A DNA stretch of 64,000 bases, taken from positions 1-64,000 of the forward strand of contig JAOASB010000052.1 of assembly GCA_025210375.1 (NCBI GenBank). The letters run 5' to 3'. Shown in pieces: positions 16,847 to 24,132 of this stretch. The notes beneath the pieces were generated by a model, which was not told the DNA's origin, did no database searches, and saw only the letters and a program-made list of their open reading frames with translations. The translations under genes and the position numbers were made by a program. The DNA is from Maledivibacter sp. GTDB taxonomy: Bacteria > Bacillota > Clostridia > Peptostreptococcales > Caminicellaceae. The number at the start of each line of letters is the position of its first letter. Position 1 is the stretch's first letter.

Positions 16847-17139
16847 TAACAGATGACTTTCTCTCAAAACTAGCAACATATATAGAATCCCAGATAACAA
16901 GCTGCCAATACGTACTAAAGGGCAAAGCACTAGATATCCCCATTCACAGCAAAGAAGTCAATGAATCAATAGTAAAGGTAAATATCCTACTAGATGAAAA
17001 TGTCCAGGGCAATATCACGGAATTCAGATTGTATGATGCTAACGGAGAAATAGCAAAGCAAGAGACCTGTAACATAATCAAAGCTAAGGGAAGAGGACTA
17101 CACAAAATCTTTAGCATTTCAGTAAAAGAGGTGATATAA
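16843..17139 (+). CDS. Unknown small phage protein in cassette B
   Basis: 98 residues, ATGA overlap with the preceding gene and directly followed by the fibre ATG at 17140. One short N-terminal helix, then alternating strands (ESIVKVNILLDENVQGNITE, FRLYDANGEIAKQE). No family recognised. The tight overlaps place it in the structural operon; a small fibre adaptor or spike decoration is possible. There is no counterpart in cassette A. Confidence 0.55.
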   Translation: MITDDFLSKLATYIESQITSCQYVLKGKALDIPIHSKEVNESIVKVNILLDENVQGNITEFRLYDANGEIAKQETCNIIKAKGRGLHKIFSISVKEVI

Positions 17140-18081
17140 ATGGCATACAATCCAACAACTTGGAAGGATCAAATAGTAACAGACCCCACCAAGTATAAGA
17201 TAACCAAAGAGAATGGAACTGAAGAATTGGTCAATATACAAAAAGCCCCAGGAGAAATAGTCCAAGAGGGGACTAGAATCACAGCTGAAAAGCTAAATAA
17301 TATGGAGCAGGGAATTAAAGGAGCAGCTGATCTAGTAGGTGATTTAGCAGGAGAAGGAAGGACAGAAGAAACTGTAAAGAAGAATGCAGAGGATATAGGG
17401 AGAGTTTCTGCGCAAATGGCTGATTTAGCGACCAATAAAGATACAGCACAAGACGGCCAAGTTTTAAAAAGTAATGGTGATGGAACAGCAACTTTTAAAA
17501 ATGAATATACCCACCCAACAGGTGCAGGATATAAGCATATTCCTAGTGGCGGAAATATTGGTGAAGTTTTGATAAATAGTGGCAATGGACAGGTCGAATG
17601 GGGGCAACCTAGTGATGCTAGTCTTGAGAGGTTTTATTTATATAAGCAAGGTATTGAATATGTACCGTTCAGTATACATACCGAAGGTGGTGCAACAGTA
17701 CAAAAGCAATCAAAACAAGTTTTGCTAGATTTGAATATCATGAACGCGAAAAAAAATGCTACTTTTTATACATCACAGCCTATTAATTTACAAGGCTTTA
17801 ATGCAATTCATGTTATATATACTTTTGAAAGAACTATTGGGGAATATGCCCCTTCGACAAATATGATAATTAATCCTATTCCATATTTTGATTCTTCTTT
17901 TGGGCCGGGGGGAAGTAGCGTAGAGTTATCGGTTTCATCTTCAGGTAAACAATATCTATCTCGTACACTAGATATATCTAATGTGGATAATTTACAATAT
18001 GTGGAAGTAAAATTATTTTACTATAATAATACTAGAGGCTGTAAGGTAGAATTACAAGAACTTTATCTTACAAAAAATTAA
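17140..18081 (+). CDS. Tail fibre protein, copy B
   Basis: 313 residues. The N-terminal TWKDQIVTDPTKYKITKENG and ITAEKLNNMEQGI segments are a common baseplate-attachment domain in Firmicute phage fibres. An alanine-rich helical stretch (residues ~60-110) is followed by a YTHPTGAGYKHIPSGGNIGE block and a beta-rich C-terminal domain of ~140 residues. That domain shares no obvious sequence with fibre A, so the two fibres should recognise different surfaces. Confidence 0.75.
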   Translation: MAYNPTTWKDQIVTDPTKYKITKENGTEELVNIQKAPGEIVQEGTRITAEKLNNMEQGIKGAADLVGDLAGEGRTEETVKKNAEDIGRVSAQMADLATNKDTAQDGQVLKSNGDGTATFKNEYTHPTGAGYKHIPSGGNIGEVLINSGNGQVEWGQPSDASLERFYLYKQGIEYVPFSIHTEGGATVQKQSKQVLLDLNIMNAKKNATFYTSQPINLQGFNAIHVIYTFERTIGEYAPSTNMIINPIPYFDSSFGPGGSSVELSVSSSGKQYLSRTLDISNVDNLQYVEVKLFYYNNTRGCKVELQELYLTKN

Positions 18082-18099
18082 AAGAAGGTGATGATTTGA

Positions 18100-18447
18100 A
18101 TGAATAGGATTAAAATAGACCATTTTGGCAGAATTTTAAAAATAGATGATGGTTTTATACAAAAAAGTCCAAGTAACTTTATACAAGAAATACAAGCTGA
18201 ATTATCCAGTAATATAATAGTAGAGCCAAAGGCATATTTTATTAACATAAAAGAAAATGGGGAAATTATAATAGAAAGAATTAAAAATTATGATTTAATC
18301 AAATTTAAAAATAGTAATGTTGAATTAGGAAAACAACTTTTTAAATCTCAAACAGAGTTGCTTAAATCTGAAACAGAAAATTCAAAATTAGAACAAAGAT
18401 TATTTCAACTTGAAACACAATTACTTTCTAAAGGGGTGATTTTATAA
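18100..18447 (+). CDS. Small coiled-coil phage protein after fibre B
   Basis: 115 residues. The first 60 are mixed (FGRILKIDDGFIQKSPSNFI); the last ~45 form a clear heptad coiled coil (KSQTELLKSETENSKLEQRL). Occupies the position of the fibre-A companion gene at 13904 but is unrelated in sequence. Its stop overlaps the XkdX start (TAATG). No family recognised; a fibre or tail-associated trimeric coiled coil is plausible. Confidence 0.5.
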   Translation: MNRIKIDHFGRILKIDDGFIQKSPSNFIQEIQAELSSNIIVEPKAYFINIKENGEIIIERIKNYDLIKFKNSNVELGKQLFKSQTELLKSETENSKLEQRLFQLETQLLSKGVIL

Positions 18448-18569
18448 TGACTGATTATGAGTGGTGTAAAAAAGCGTATGACAATGGTTGGGCTACTGCT
18501 GAAATGTTGCAAATATGGGTAAATGCTGGTAGGCTAACGCAAGAAGAATACAGTGAGATAGTTGGTTAA
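18447..18569 (+). CDS. XkdX family protein
   Basis: 40 residues, overlapping the previous stop by one base. The sequence WCKKAYDNGWATAEMLQIWV followed by NAGRLTQEEYSEIVG is a typical XkdX protein, a tiny conserved protein found after the fibre genes of PBSX-like tails in Firmicutes. Its function is not established. The short stretch after its stop contains ACCAAGGCTTTAA, which also occurs after fibre A's companion gene (near 14323). Confidence 0.85.
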   Translation: MTDYEWCKKAYDNGWATAEMLQIWVNAGRLTQEEYSEIVG

Positions 18570-18651
18570 CCATCACAAACCAAGGCTTTAACGTACCCCA
18601 CGCACACAACAAAAGATCTCCATAGATAGTAGAGACAAGATGACAGATACA

Positions 18652-18825
18652 CTATCCACCCATAAGATATCGTTGTGCCAGAACAATATATCTGTCTAGC
18701 TCTTGGCTTATTTCTACTACTTGATCCGTATGTCCATACTCTTTGTATGCTTGGTTCAATCTTAATCGGAGATCATGTATTCTATTATTAATCTCTTGTT
18801 GAGAAAAACTATCTTTTTTCTGCAT
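18652..18825 (-). CDS. Spo0E-like aspartyl-phosphate phosphatase, copy 1
   Basis: 57 residues on the minus strand, ATG at 18823-18825 with GAGGTG upstream. INNRIHDLRLRLNQAYKEYG, then VVEISQELDRYIVLAQR contains the SQELD signature of Spo0E-like proteins, which remove phosphate from Spo0A~P and hold back sporulation. Two helices form a hairpin in the family, which fits the length. Lying at the edge of a phage-tail locus, it may let the element delay host sporulation. A second copy with VNISQELDKYIV is at 19867. Confidence 0.8.
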   Translation of the reverse strand: MQKKDSFSQQEINNRIHDLRLRLNQAYKEYGHTDQVVEISQELDRYIVLAQRYLMGG

Positions 18826-19030
18826 ATTTACACCTCATTTATAAATTGAAATAATAAGATTTTAATAGGGAAAAAGACCTTATTTCCATGAAGTATATAG
18901 TTTGTATATAGATATCAGAATGAATATAATAGCATGTATTTTCTTTATAAACATTATAGCACAACATGCTCCCTATAAGTGAACAATAATTCTATGATAA
19001 TAGGATTAAAATTTACTTAGAGGTGACAAT

Positions 19031-19273
19031 ATGAGAAATAGATATGCGGATAAATATATAGAATTGGGAGAAAATATAAAAAAGTATAGGAAGAAGCTGG
19101 GACTATCACAGGAAGAATTAGCTAATAAAATGAGCATAAGTAGGAGCTATTTAAGTAAGATAGAAGCACCAAATTGTCAAAAGTCATTTTCCGTAGAAAC
19201 ATTATTTTTATTAGCTGAGACCTTACACATTCCTGTGCATAAGTTATTAGAGTTTGAGAATGAGGAAAATTGA
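19031..19273 (+). CDS. XRE-family HTH regulator, copy 1
   Basis: 80 residues, ATG after TTAGAGGTGAC. A Cro/CI-type HTH fills residues ~13-70: YRKKLGLSQEELANKMSISR, then SYLSKIEAP. There is no sensor domain. Its closest relative in the window is the convergent 19484 gene; both share the unusual SYLSKIEAPN-x-x-KSFS and HLSQIEAPN-x-x-KSFS block after the recognition helix, so they are paralogs. It probably controls the adjacent phage/Spo0E genes. Confidence 0.85.
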   Translation: MRNRYADKYIELGENIKKYRKKLGLSQEELANKMSISRSYLSKIEAPNCQKSFSVETLFLLAETLHIPVHKLLEFENEEN

Positions 19274-19309
19274 GTTTAACTTTGGGAAATCTATATTGTA
19301 TAACCAAAC

Positions 19310-19395
19310 AAAATGTGACCTGGTAACAGACACCTATATACACTTGAAATCACGTGTATATAGGTGTCCGTCCACAAGTCACATTTTCTTTTTAA
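19310..19395. repeat. AAAATGTGAC-family palindromic repeat, copy 1
   Basis: About 85 bp with ends AAAATGTGAC and GTCACATTTT and an inner hairpin (GACACCTATATACAC / GTGTATATAGGTGTC). It lies between convergent HTH genes, so it can also act as a bidirectional terminator. Related copies are at 20079 and 21236. Confidence 0.85.
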
Positions 19396-19483
19396 GCTTT
19401 AAATTATATCCTACAGTAGTTTATATTAATTAACCATAAAAGATACCGATGGTATGCATTATATAAAATATCATCAAATTTAC

Positions 19484-19714
19484 CTACTCCCTAAACTCAA
19501 ATAACTTAGCGACCTCAATCTCCAAAGCCTCTGCAATATCAAAAAGAGTGGAGATAGAAAATGACTTTTTCATATTTGGAGCTTCAATTTGACTTAGGTG
19601 AGTTCTACTGATATGAACTTTTTCAGAAAGGGCCATTTGGGATAAGCCCCTAAGTTTTCTATAATAAGCTATATTTAATCCTAATTGTTGGAATTTCTTT
19701 GCATGTTTTTCCAT
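19484..19714 (-). CDS. XRE-family HTH regulator, copy 2
   Basis: 76 residues on the minus strand. HTH at residues ~14-65 (YRKLRGLSQMALSEKVHISR, THLSQIEAPNMKKSFS) followed by LFDIAEALEIEVAKLFEFRE. It is a paralog of 19031 in reverse orientation, so the two genes converge on the palindromic repeat. The spacing of a repressor-size protein facing the lysis genes suggests a lysogeny-type switch, but no operator sites could be identified with confidence. Confidence 0.85.
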   Translation of the reverse strand: MEKHAKKFQQLGLNIAYYRKLRGLSQMALSEKVHISRTHLSQIEAPNMKKSFSISTLFDIAEALEIEVAKLFEFRE

Positions 19715-19866
19715 AGTTAACCACCTCTATTTAATTCTACTTAGTAAAATATATTGGTTAAACAAGACAATGTTATACATTTGCAATATAATATATTGCA
19801 AAAGCCAATCTTAAGGAGTAAAATATAATATAATGGTTTGCACGGAAGAGGGTTGAGTTGGTTAAA

Positions 19867-20064
19867 ATGGAATATAAAAATACAAAAAATGAGTCAAGCC
19901 AATTTGAGGTTGAAGGGAAGATAAGTGAGCTGAGGTTAAAACTAAATAAAGCCATAGAATCCAATATAGATAAATCTGAAATAGTTAATATTAGTCAAGA
20001 ATTGGATAAATATATTGTACTTAAGCAAAAGAAATTAGGTGGAGAAAAGTATGGTAGTAAGTGA
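19867..20064 (+). CDS. Spo0E-like aspartyl-phosphate phosphatase, copy 2
   Basis: 65 residues from ATG 19867; an upstream TTG at 19858 is also possible and neither has a strong ribosome site. KISELRLKLNKAIESNIDKS, then EIVNISQELDKYIVLKQKKL carries the SQELD signature. It is paired with copy 1 around the two HTH genes. A polyalanine-free helical hairpin of this size fits the Spo0E family. It would act on Spo0A~P in the cytoplasm. Confidence 0.78.
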   Translation: MEYKNTKNESSQFEVEGKISELRLKLNKAIESNIDKSEIVNISQELDKYIVLKQKKLGGEKYGSK

Positions 20065-20078
20065 TTGAATAACCACCG

Positions 20079-20160
20079 AAAATGTGACAAGGGACAAACA
20101 CCCAGACACACTTCAAACCATGTGTCTTAGATGTATCAGTCCCAAAGTCACATTTTCTTT
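20079..20160. repeat. AAAATGTGAC-family palindromic repeat, copy 2
   Basis: Starts GAAAATGTGACAAGGGAC and ends GTCCCAAAGTCACATTTTC, enclosing an imperfect hairpin of about 30 bp with CAGACACAC / GTGTCTTAG-type pairing. Lies just after the second Spo0E gene and may terminate its transcript. Confidence 0.8.
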
Positions 20161-20298
20161 TTAAACTTCAAATTATATTTTATATAGGGTTTTCATAGTA
20201 TAAGTTAAAGTCTATAATAAAACCCCTATAATCATGTATGGAAAAAATAAAAAAATCATGACTACTAGGATATAGGACAAAAAAAGGTAGGTGTTTGA

Positions 20299-20517
20299 AT
20301 GGGTATTTGTGATAGGCATCATGAGGTAGTGAGCAGACTGGATGACCATGAAAAAAGGATAGGGAATCTAGAAATCAATGATGCCAAGATGAGTGAAAAA
20401 ATTGAGAATCTTATTGAAAAATTAGATAGCTTGACTACTTGGATAAAAGCCTTGGTGATGCTTGGAATAACATCGCTAGTGGGCTTTTTCTTTTGGTATG
20501 TACAAAGCATCAAATGA
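20299..20517 (+). CDS. XhlA/BhlA-like holin-associated protein
   Basis: 72 residues. An N-terminal coiled coil (HHEVVSRLDDHEKRIGNLEI, then DAKMSEKIENLIEKLDSLTT) and one C-terminal membrane segment (WIKALVMLGITSLVGFFFWYV). This is the arrangement of haemolysin XhlA in PBSX, which acts with the holin at lysis. The holin gene follows after 16 bp. It marks the end of the late region of the phage locus. Confidence 0.82.
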   Translation: MGICDRHHEVVSRLDDHEKRIGNLEINDAKMSEKIENLIEKLDSLTTWIKALVMLGITSLVGFFFWYVQSIK

Positions 20518-20533
20518 AGGAGGAGAGATAATT

Positions 20534-20743
20534 ATGCTAGAAAGACTAAAGAACCCAGGTACAATCATAACCATAGTATCGGCAGCTCTTTTGATTGCAA
20601 GTAATTGTGGCTTAGAAGTAGATAATGAAGCCATAATGACCTGTGTAAAGGCCGCATGCACCATAGGGATAACATTGGGAGTTCTAAACGATCCAAGTAC
20701 ACCGGGCTTAGATTTACCATTTTATAATGATAGATATAGATAA
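20534..20743 (+). CDS. Phage holin (phi-LC3-like)
   Basis: 69 residues from ATG 20534 (GGAGGAGAGATAATT upstream; the upstream in-frame start at 20498 overlaps XhlA). KNPGTIITIVSAALLIASNC forms one membrane segment and VKAACTIGITLGVLNDPSTP a weaker one, followed by GLDLPFYNDRYR. The NDPSTPGL motif is typical of phi-LC3-type holins. It opens the membrane so that the amidase can reach the wall. Confidence 0.82.
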   Translation: MLERLKNPGTIITIVSAALLIASNCGLEVDNEAIMTCVKAACTIGITLGVLNDPSTPGLDLPFYNDRYR

Positions 20744-20764
20744 ATAATATTAACATTAAAAATA

Positions 20765-20923
20765 GAGCAAATTGCATAATTACTTTCTATAAAAACCATC
20801 TACTACATGTAGTTTTAAAACCCTCAAAGCTATACCACCAAATATGCTTATATCTTAAGTAATTAAATTAAGGATGATATTCGCATATGCAATTGTGCCA
20901 AGTAAGAGTTATGTAATTTCCTC
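20765..20923. mobile_element. MITE-like element, copy 1 (full length, 159 bp)
   Basis: Terminal inverted repeats GAGCAAATTGCATAATTA and (reverse complement of the far end) GAGGAAATTACATAACTC. No ORF. Same length as copies at 47447 and 59412. The adjoining 13 bases CAATTAGTAATTA recur beside the copy at 47961. It separates the holin from the small peptide gene. Confidence 0.88.
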
Positions 20924-20991
20924 AATTAGTAATTATGTGGTATATTATAAATAAGCAAGACAACAAACGGGACAATGTTGTCACCAAAAAA

Positions 20992-21023
20992 AGAAAAGAA
21001 GGTGTTTGGGCACCTTCTTTTCT
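20992..21023 (-). terminator. Intrinsic terminator of the small hydrophobic peptide gene
   Basis: A 13-bp perfect stem (AGAAAAGAAGGTG / CACCTTCTTTTCT) with a 6-base loop, followed on the minus strand by a T run. Placed 6 bp after the stop of the 28-residue ORF. Confidence 0.88.
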
Positions 21024-21028
21024 GCTGT

Positions 21029-21115
21029 CTATTTTACCCCTTGGATTAGTGTAGCTATTGCTGTAATCAAAGTAGCTAATGATGTTAAAATTTTTACTAT
21101 GATCACCAAAGTCAT
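21029..21115 (-). CDS. 28-residue hydrophobic peptide, type I toxin-like
   Basis: A minus-strand ORF of 28 codons with a good ribosome site (AGGAGAAAGGAAAAAT) and its own strong terminator. It starts MTLVIIVKILTSL and ends in IATLIQGVK: a single membrane helix with one basic residue inside and a lysine at the end. Size, composition and the compact promoter-ORF-hairpin unit resemble membrane toxins of type I toxin-antitoxin pairs or holin-like peptides. No antisense RNA promoter could be proven. It could also be a small regulatory membrane peptide. Confidence 0.55.
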   Translation of the reverse strand: MTLVIIVKILTSLATLITAIATLIQGVK

Positions 21116-21235
21116 ATTTTTCCTTTCTCCTAGGTATTATTAATCTTATAATAGGAATAATATAAAAAATAGTAATATATAGCCAAAGGTATGGTTTCAG
21201 ACTGCTGAAAAAGTCAATTCTTAGGGCAAACTTCG

Positions 21236-21320
21236 AAAACATGACATGGGGACAGACACCCAGACACACTTAAAAGAGTGTTTGTCAGATGTGTCAGTCC
21301 CCAAGTTACATTTTCTTTTC
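21236..21320. repeat. AAAATGTGAC-family palindromic repeat, copy 3
   Basis: Begins AAAACATGACATGGGGACAG and ends with CTGT-type pairing CAGTCCCCAAGTTACATTTT. Inner arms CAGACACAC / GTGTCAG. Lies upstream of glnS, in the leader or promoter region. Confidence 0.8.
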
Positions 21321-21423
21321 AATTGTGTCTGGAATTACCTTGAGTTTTGCTTTGAAATAACCTATATTTTATGGTACTATTAGATAATAATGTATACAGT
21401 ATATAGATGAGGAGGTATGAGGG

Positions 21424-23109
21424 ATGCCTACTAATACACATGATGATAACAATACTCCTATGGCATCAAATTTTATTCATAGAATAATAGACAAGGATTT
21501 AGAAGAGGGAGTTAATAACAGCGTACACACACGATTTCCACCTGAGCCAAACGGGTATTTACATATAGGAAGTGCCTATGCGATAAATATTAATTATGGG
21601 GCTGCTCAAAAATATGATGGAAAGTTCAATCTTAGATTTGATGATACTAATCCAACTAGAGAAGATATGGAATATGTGCAGTCGATCATTGACGATATCA
21701 AATGGCTTGGAGCAGATTGGGAAGACCGTTTGTTTTATGCTTCCGATTATTTTGATCAATGCTATGAATATGCAATCAAACTAATCAAAGAAGGCAAAGC
21801 CTTTGTATGTGATTTAAGTAAGGAAGAAATGAGGGAGTACAGGGGCACATTGACTGAGCCTGGAAAAGATAGTCCATATCGTAATCGGTCAATAGAAGAG
21901 AATCTAGAGCTGTTTGAAAAAATGAAAAACGGTGAATTTAAAGAGGGCTCAAGGGTGCTTAGAGCCAAAATAGATATGTCATCGCCTAATATGAATATGC
22001 GTGATCCAGTAATATATAGAATCCAGTTTGAACACCATTATAGAACCGGTGACAAGTGGTGTATATATCCTATGTATGATTATGCTCATCCTATCCAAGA
22101 TGCCATTGAGGGCATAACCCATTCCCTTTGCTCCGATGAGTTTAAGGATCATAGACCTTTATACGAGTGGGTTATAGATGAAATAGGCTTTGAAAAGCCC
22201 CCTAAACAAAGGGAATTTGGTAGAATGGGCGTTACAGGAACAGTAATGAGTAAAAGATACCTTAGGGAATTGGTTGAGGGTGCTTATGTCAATGGATGGG
22301 ATGATCCACGTATGCCTACCCTACAGGGACTAAGAAGAAGGGGATATTCTCCAGAGGCCCTAAGAACCTTTTTAAATGAGGTTGGAGTATCAAAAAGTAA
22401 TAGTACAGTGGATATGGCAATGCTAGAGCATTTCGTGAGAGATGACCTTAAGCTGAGGGTTCCTAGAGTAATGTCTGTACTAAATCCTCTCAAAGTAGTT
22501 ATAACAAACTATCCAGAGGGTGAGACAGAGTGGCTAGAGGCAGATAATAACCCAGAAAATCCTGAAATGGGTAGTAGACAAATTCCATTTTCAAGGGTGG
22601 TATATATAGAGAGAGAGGATTTCATGGAAGAGCCTCCTAAGAAATACAAAAGACTTTCTCCCGGTGTAGAGGTTAGATTAAGACATGCTTATTTCATAAA
22701 ATGTGAAGAAGTAATAAGGGATGAGGAAACTGGAAAAATTTTAGAGCTGAGATGCACCTATGATCCAGAAACTAAGAGTGGTACAGGCTTCACAGCCCGT
22801 AAACCAAAGGGTACCATTCATTGGGTTTCTGCTGATCATGCAGTTAAGGCTGAGGTTCGCTTATATGATCGTCTATTGATGGATGAAGAGAATGAAGTAG
22901 ATGATTGGAAGGAAAATCTAAATCCAGATTCACTAAAGGTATTAAAGACAGCCTTTGTTGAGCCACAGCTAAAGGATGTAGAACCAGGAAGCAGCTACCA
23001 GTTTTTAAGGCATGGATATTTCTGCATTGACGCTAAGGATTCCTCAAAGGATTCCCTAGTAATTAACAGAATAGTATCCCTAAAGGATTCATGGAAGAAA
23101 AAGAAATAA
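21424..23109 (+). CDS. glnS: Glutaminyl-tRNA synthetase
   Basis: 561 residues, ATG after GAGGAGGTATGAGGG. Class I synthetase: PPEPNGYLHIGSAYAININY holds the HIGH-type motif, and GTVMSKRYL holds the KMSKS-type motif. VYRIQFEHHYRTGDKWCIYP and the YDYAHPIQDAIEGITHSLCS block are diagnostic for GlnRS and separate it from GluRS. The last ~200 residues are the two beta-barrels of the anticodon-binding domain. Many clostridia lack GlnRS and use GatCAB, so its presence is notable but not rare. It charges tRNA-Gln. Transcribed alone and ended by the hairpin at 23108. Confidence 0.95.
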   Translation: MPTNTHDDNNTPMASNFIHRIIDKDLEEGVNNSVHTRFPPEPNGYLHIGSAYAININYGAAQKYDGKFNLRFDDTNPTREDMEYVQSIIDDIKWLGADWEDRLFYASDYFDQCYEYAIKLIKEGKAFVCDLSKEEMREYRGTLTEPGKDSPYRNRSIEENLELFEKMKNGEFKEGSRVLRAKIDMSSPNMNMRDPVIYRIQFEHHYRTGDKWCIYPMYDYAHPIQDAIEGITHSLCSDEFKDHRPLYEWVIDEIGFEKPPKQREFGRMGVTGTVMSKRYLRELVEGAYVNGWDDPRMPTLQGLRRRGYSPEALRTFLNEVGVSKSNSTVDMAMLEHFVRDDLKLRVPRVMSVLNPLKVVITNYPEGETEWLEADNNPENPEMGSRQIPFSRVVYIEREDFMEEPPKKYKRLSPGVEVRLRHAYFIKCEEVIRDEETGKILELRCTYDPETKSGTGFTARKPKGTIHWVSADHAVKAEVRLYDRLLMDEENEVDDWKENLNPDSLKVLKTAFVEPQLKDVEPGSSYQFLRHGYFCIDAKDSSKDSLVINRIVSLKDSWKKKK

Positions 23110-23148
23110 AATAAATAAGAGGGGCGGATAGCCCCTCTTATTTATTTT
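23108..23148. terminator. Bidirectional terminator between glnS and DUF2680-like gene
   Basis: A perfect 18-bp stem (AAAATAAATAAGAGGGGC and complement) with loop GGATA; A-rich on one flank and T-rich on the other, so it serves both converging genes. Confidence 0.92.
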
Positions 23149-23606
23149 ATTCCACATCCATTTCCTCTACCGGCTCCAAGACCTCTGCCCATGCCCTTTC
23201 CACAGCCTCTACCCATGCCTTTTCCTTGACCTTTTCCAGATCCTCTACCGAAACGAACTCCATATTTTTGACCTAGTCTCTGTGTACCAGTGCCATCGCA
23301 TGTTTCCATTAGCTTCAATATCTCGTCGGCTTTTTCCTGAGTAATTTCTTCCTTTGCTACCTTGTCAGCAATGATTTGCTTTTTGCTTTCTAAGAATGAA
23401 GCTTTAAACTCCTCATAAATCCCTGAATCCTTAGCCAATTGACCAAAGGTTTTGTCGTTCCCCTTGAGGTCGTATGCTTCCTCAACAGTTTTTCCAGTTA
23501 GGCTTCCGTATATTTCTGCTGGAGTCTGAATTGAGTCCGCAAAGGAAATCATACCTACTGATAATACAAGACCTGCAACTAATAGTGATGATAATAATTT
23601 TTTCAT
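23142..23606 (-). CDS. Secreted DUF2680-like protein with Gly/Arg/Lys-rich tail
   Basis: 154 residues from the ATG at 23606 (AAAGGAGAAATTCAA before it). MKKLLSSLLVAGLVLSVGMI plus SFADS is a signal peptide with cleavage near residue 24. The middle (EIYGSLTGKTVEEAYDLKGN, KVAKEEITQEKADEILKLME) matches DUF2680-type proteins, secreted helical proteins of unknown role. The C-terminal ~45 residues are a low-complexity GKGMGRGCGKGMGRGLGAGR tract with three cysteines, possibly binding metal or wall polymer. It lies just before a two-component system in the same orientation; a CpxP-like relation to the kinase is a guess. Confidence 0.75.
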   Translation of the reverse strand: MKKLLSSLLVAGLVLSVGMISFADSIQTPAEIYGSLTGKTVEEAYDLKGNDKTFGQLAKDSGIYEEFKASFLESKKQIIADKVAKEEITQEKADEILKLMETCDGTGTQRLGQKYGVRFGRGSGKGQGKGMGRGCGKGMGRGLGAGRGNGCGIK

Positions 23607-23655
23607 TTGAATTTCTCCTTTCAAGATTTAATTTTTTTATTTTATTTTACAAGTT

Positions 23656-23773
23656 GAGTAAATTGCATAATTACCTTCTGTGAAAATCATCTACTATATA
23701 TAATTTTCAAATCTCCAAAGACATACCACCTGTAGTATGTAATAGTGCCAAGTTATAATTATGCAATTTCCTT
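23656..23773. mobile_element. MITE-like element, copy 2 (118 bp, internally shortened)
   Basis: Ends GAGTAAATTGCATAATTA and TTATGCAATTTCCTTA pair as in the 159-bp copies; the middle shares AATCATCTACTATATATAA and CATACCACC but lacks the TTAAGTAATTAAATTAAGG part. It is part of the gene-free stretch 23607-24132, which otherwise holds only AT-rich DNA, a CTTGCAACTTG-type low-complexity run and the terminator at 23944. Confidence 0.8.
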
Positions 23774-23943
23774 AAGTTAATTATAGATTTTGAATGTGAC
23801 AACTATGTGACAAGAAAAAGTAAATTTGAAGATATCAAATTCATCCTTAGATGAATTAAGTTGCAGGTTACAAGCTGCAAGATATTCTGTCATACTTTGG
23901 GGACTTTTTTAATTTCTAAGATTTAATGAATCAAACAAAAAAA

Positions 23944-23975
23944 CAGCAAATATGCAATAATCCACATATCTGCTG
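23944..23975 (-). terminator. Terminator after the histidine kinase gene
   Basis: CAGCAAATATG and CATATCTGCTG pair across a 10-base loop; on the minus strand a TTTTTTTG run follows directly. Located about 160 bp beyond the kinase stop. Confidence 0.75.
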
Positions 23976-24132
23976 AAACTTTAGACTTTATGTTGATAAA
24001 TTCACTTATATACAAGGGTTATCCACAATTAGAATATTTTATTGAAAGTTTTCTCGAAGAAAAAAATAACTTAAAAGAATGACCTGAAAACTTGCAACTT
24101 GGAACATGGAACTTGCAACTAACAAAGCGACC

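Noticed and set aside
20922..21269. 115-codon minus-strand frame between the holin and glnS
   Set aside because: It runs through a terminator hairpin, the better supported 28-codon ORF and a palindromic repeat, and it has no good start.
24080..24120. CTTGCAACTTGGAACATGGA-type runs near several gene ends (also at 23870, 27900, 30245, 55140, 57030, 58870)
   Set aside because: Recurrent low-complexity text between genes, too short and variable to define as an element; possibly decayed parts of a repeat family.
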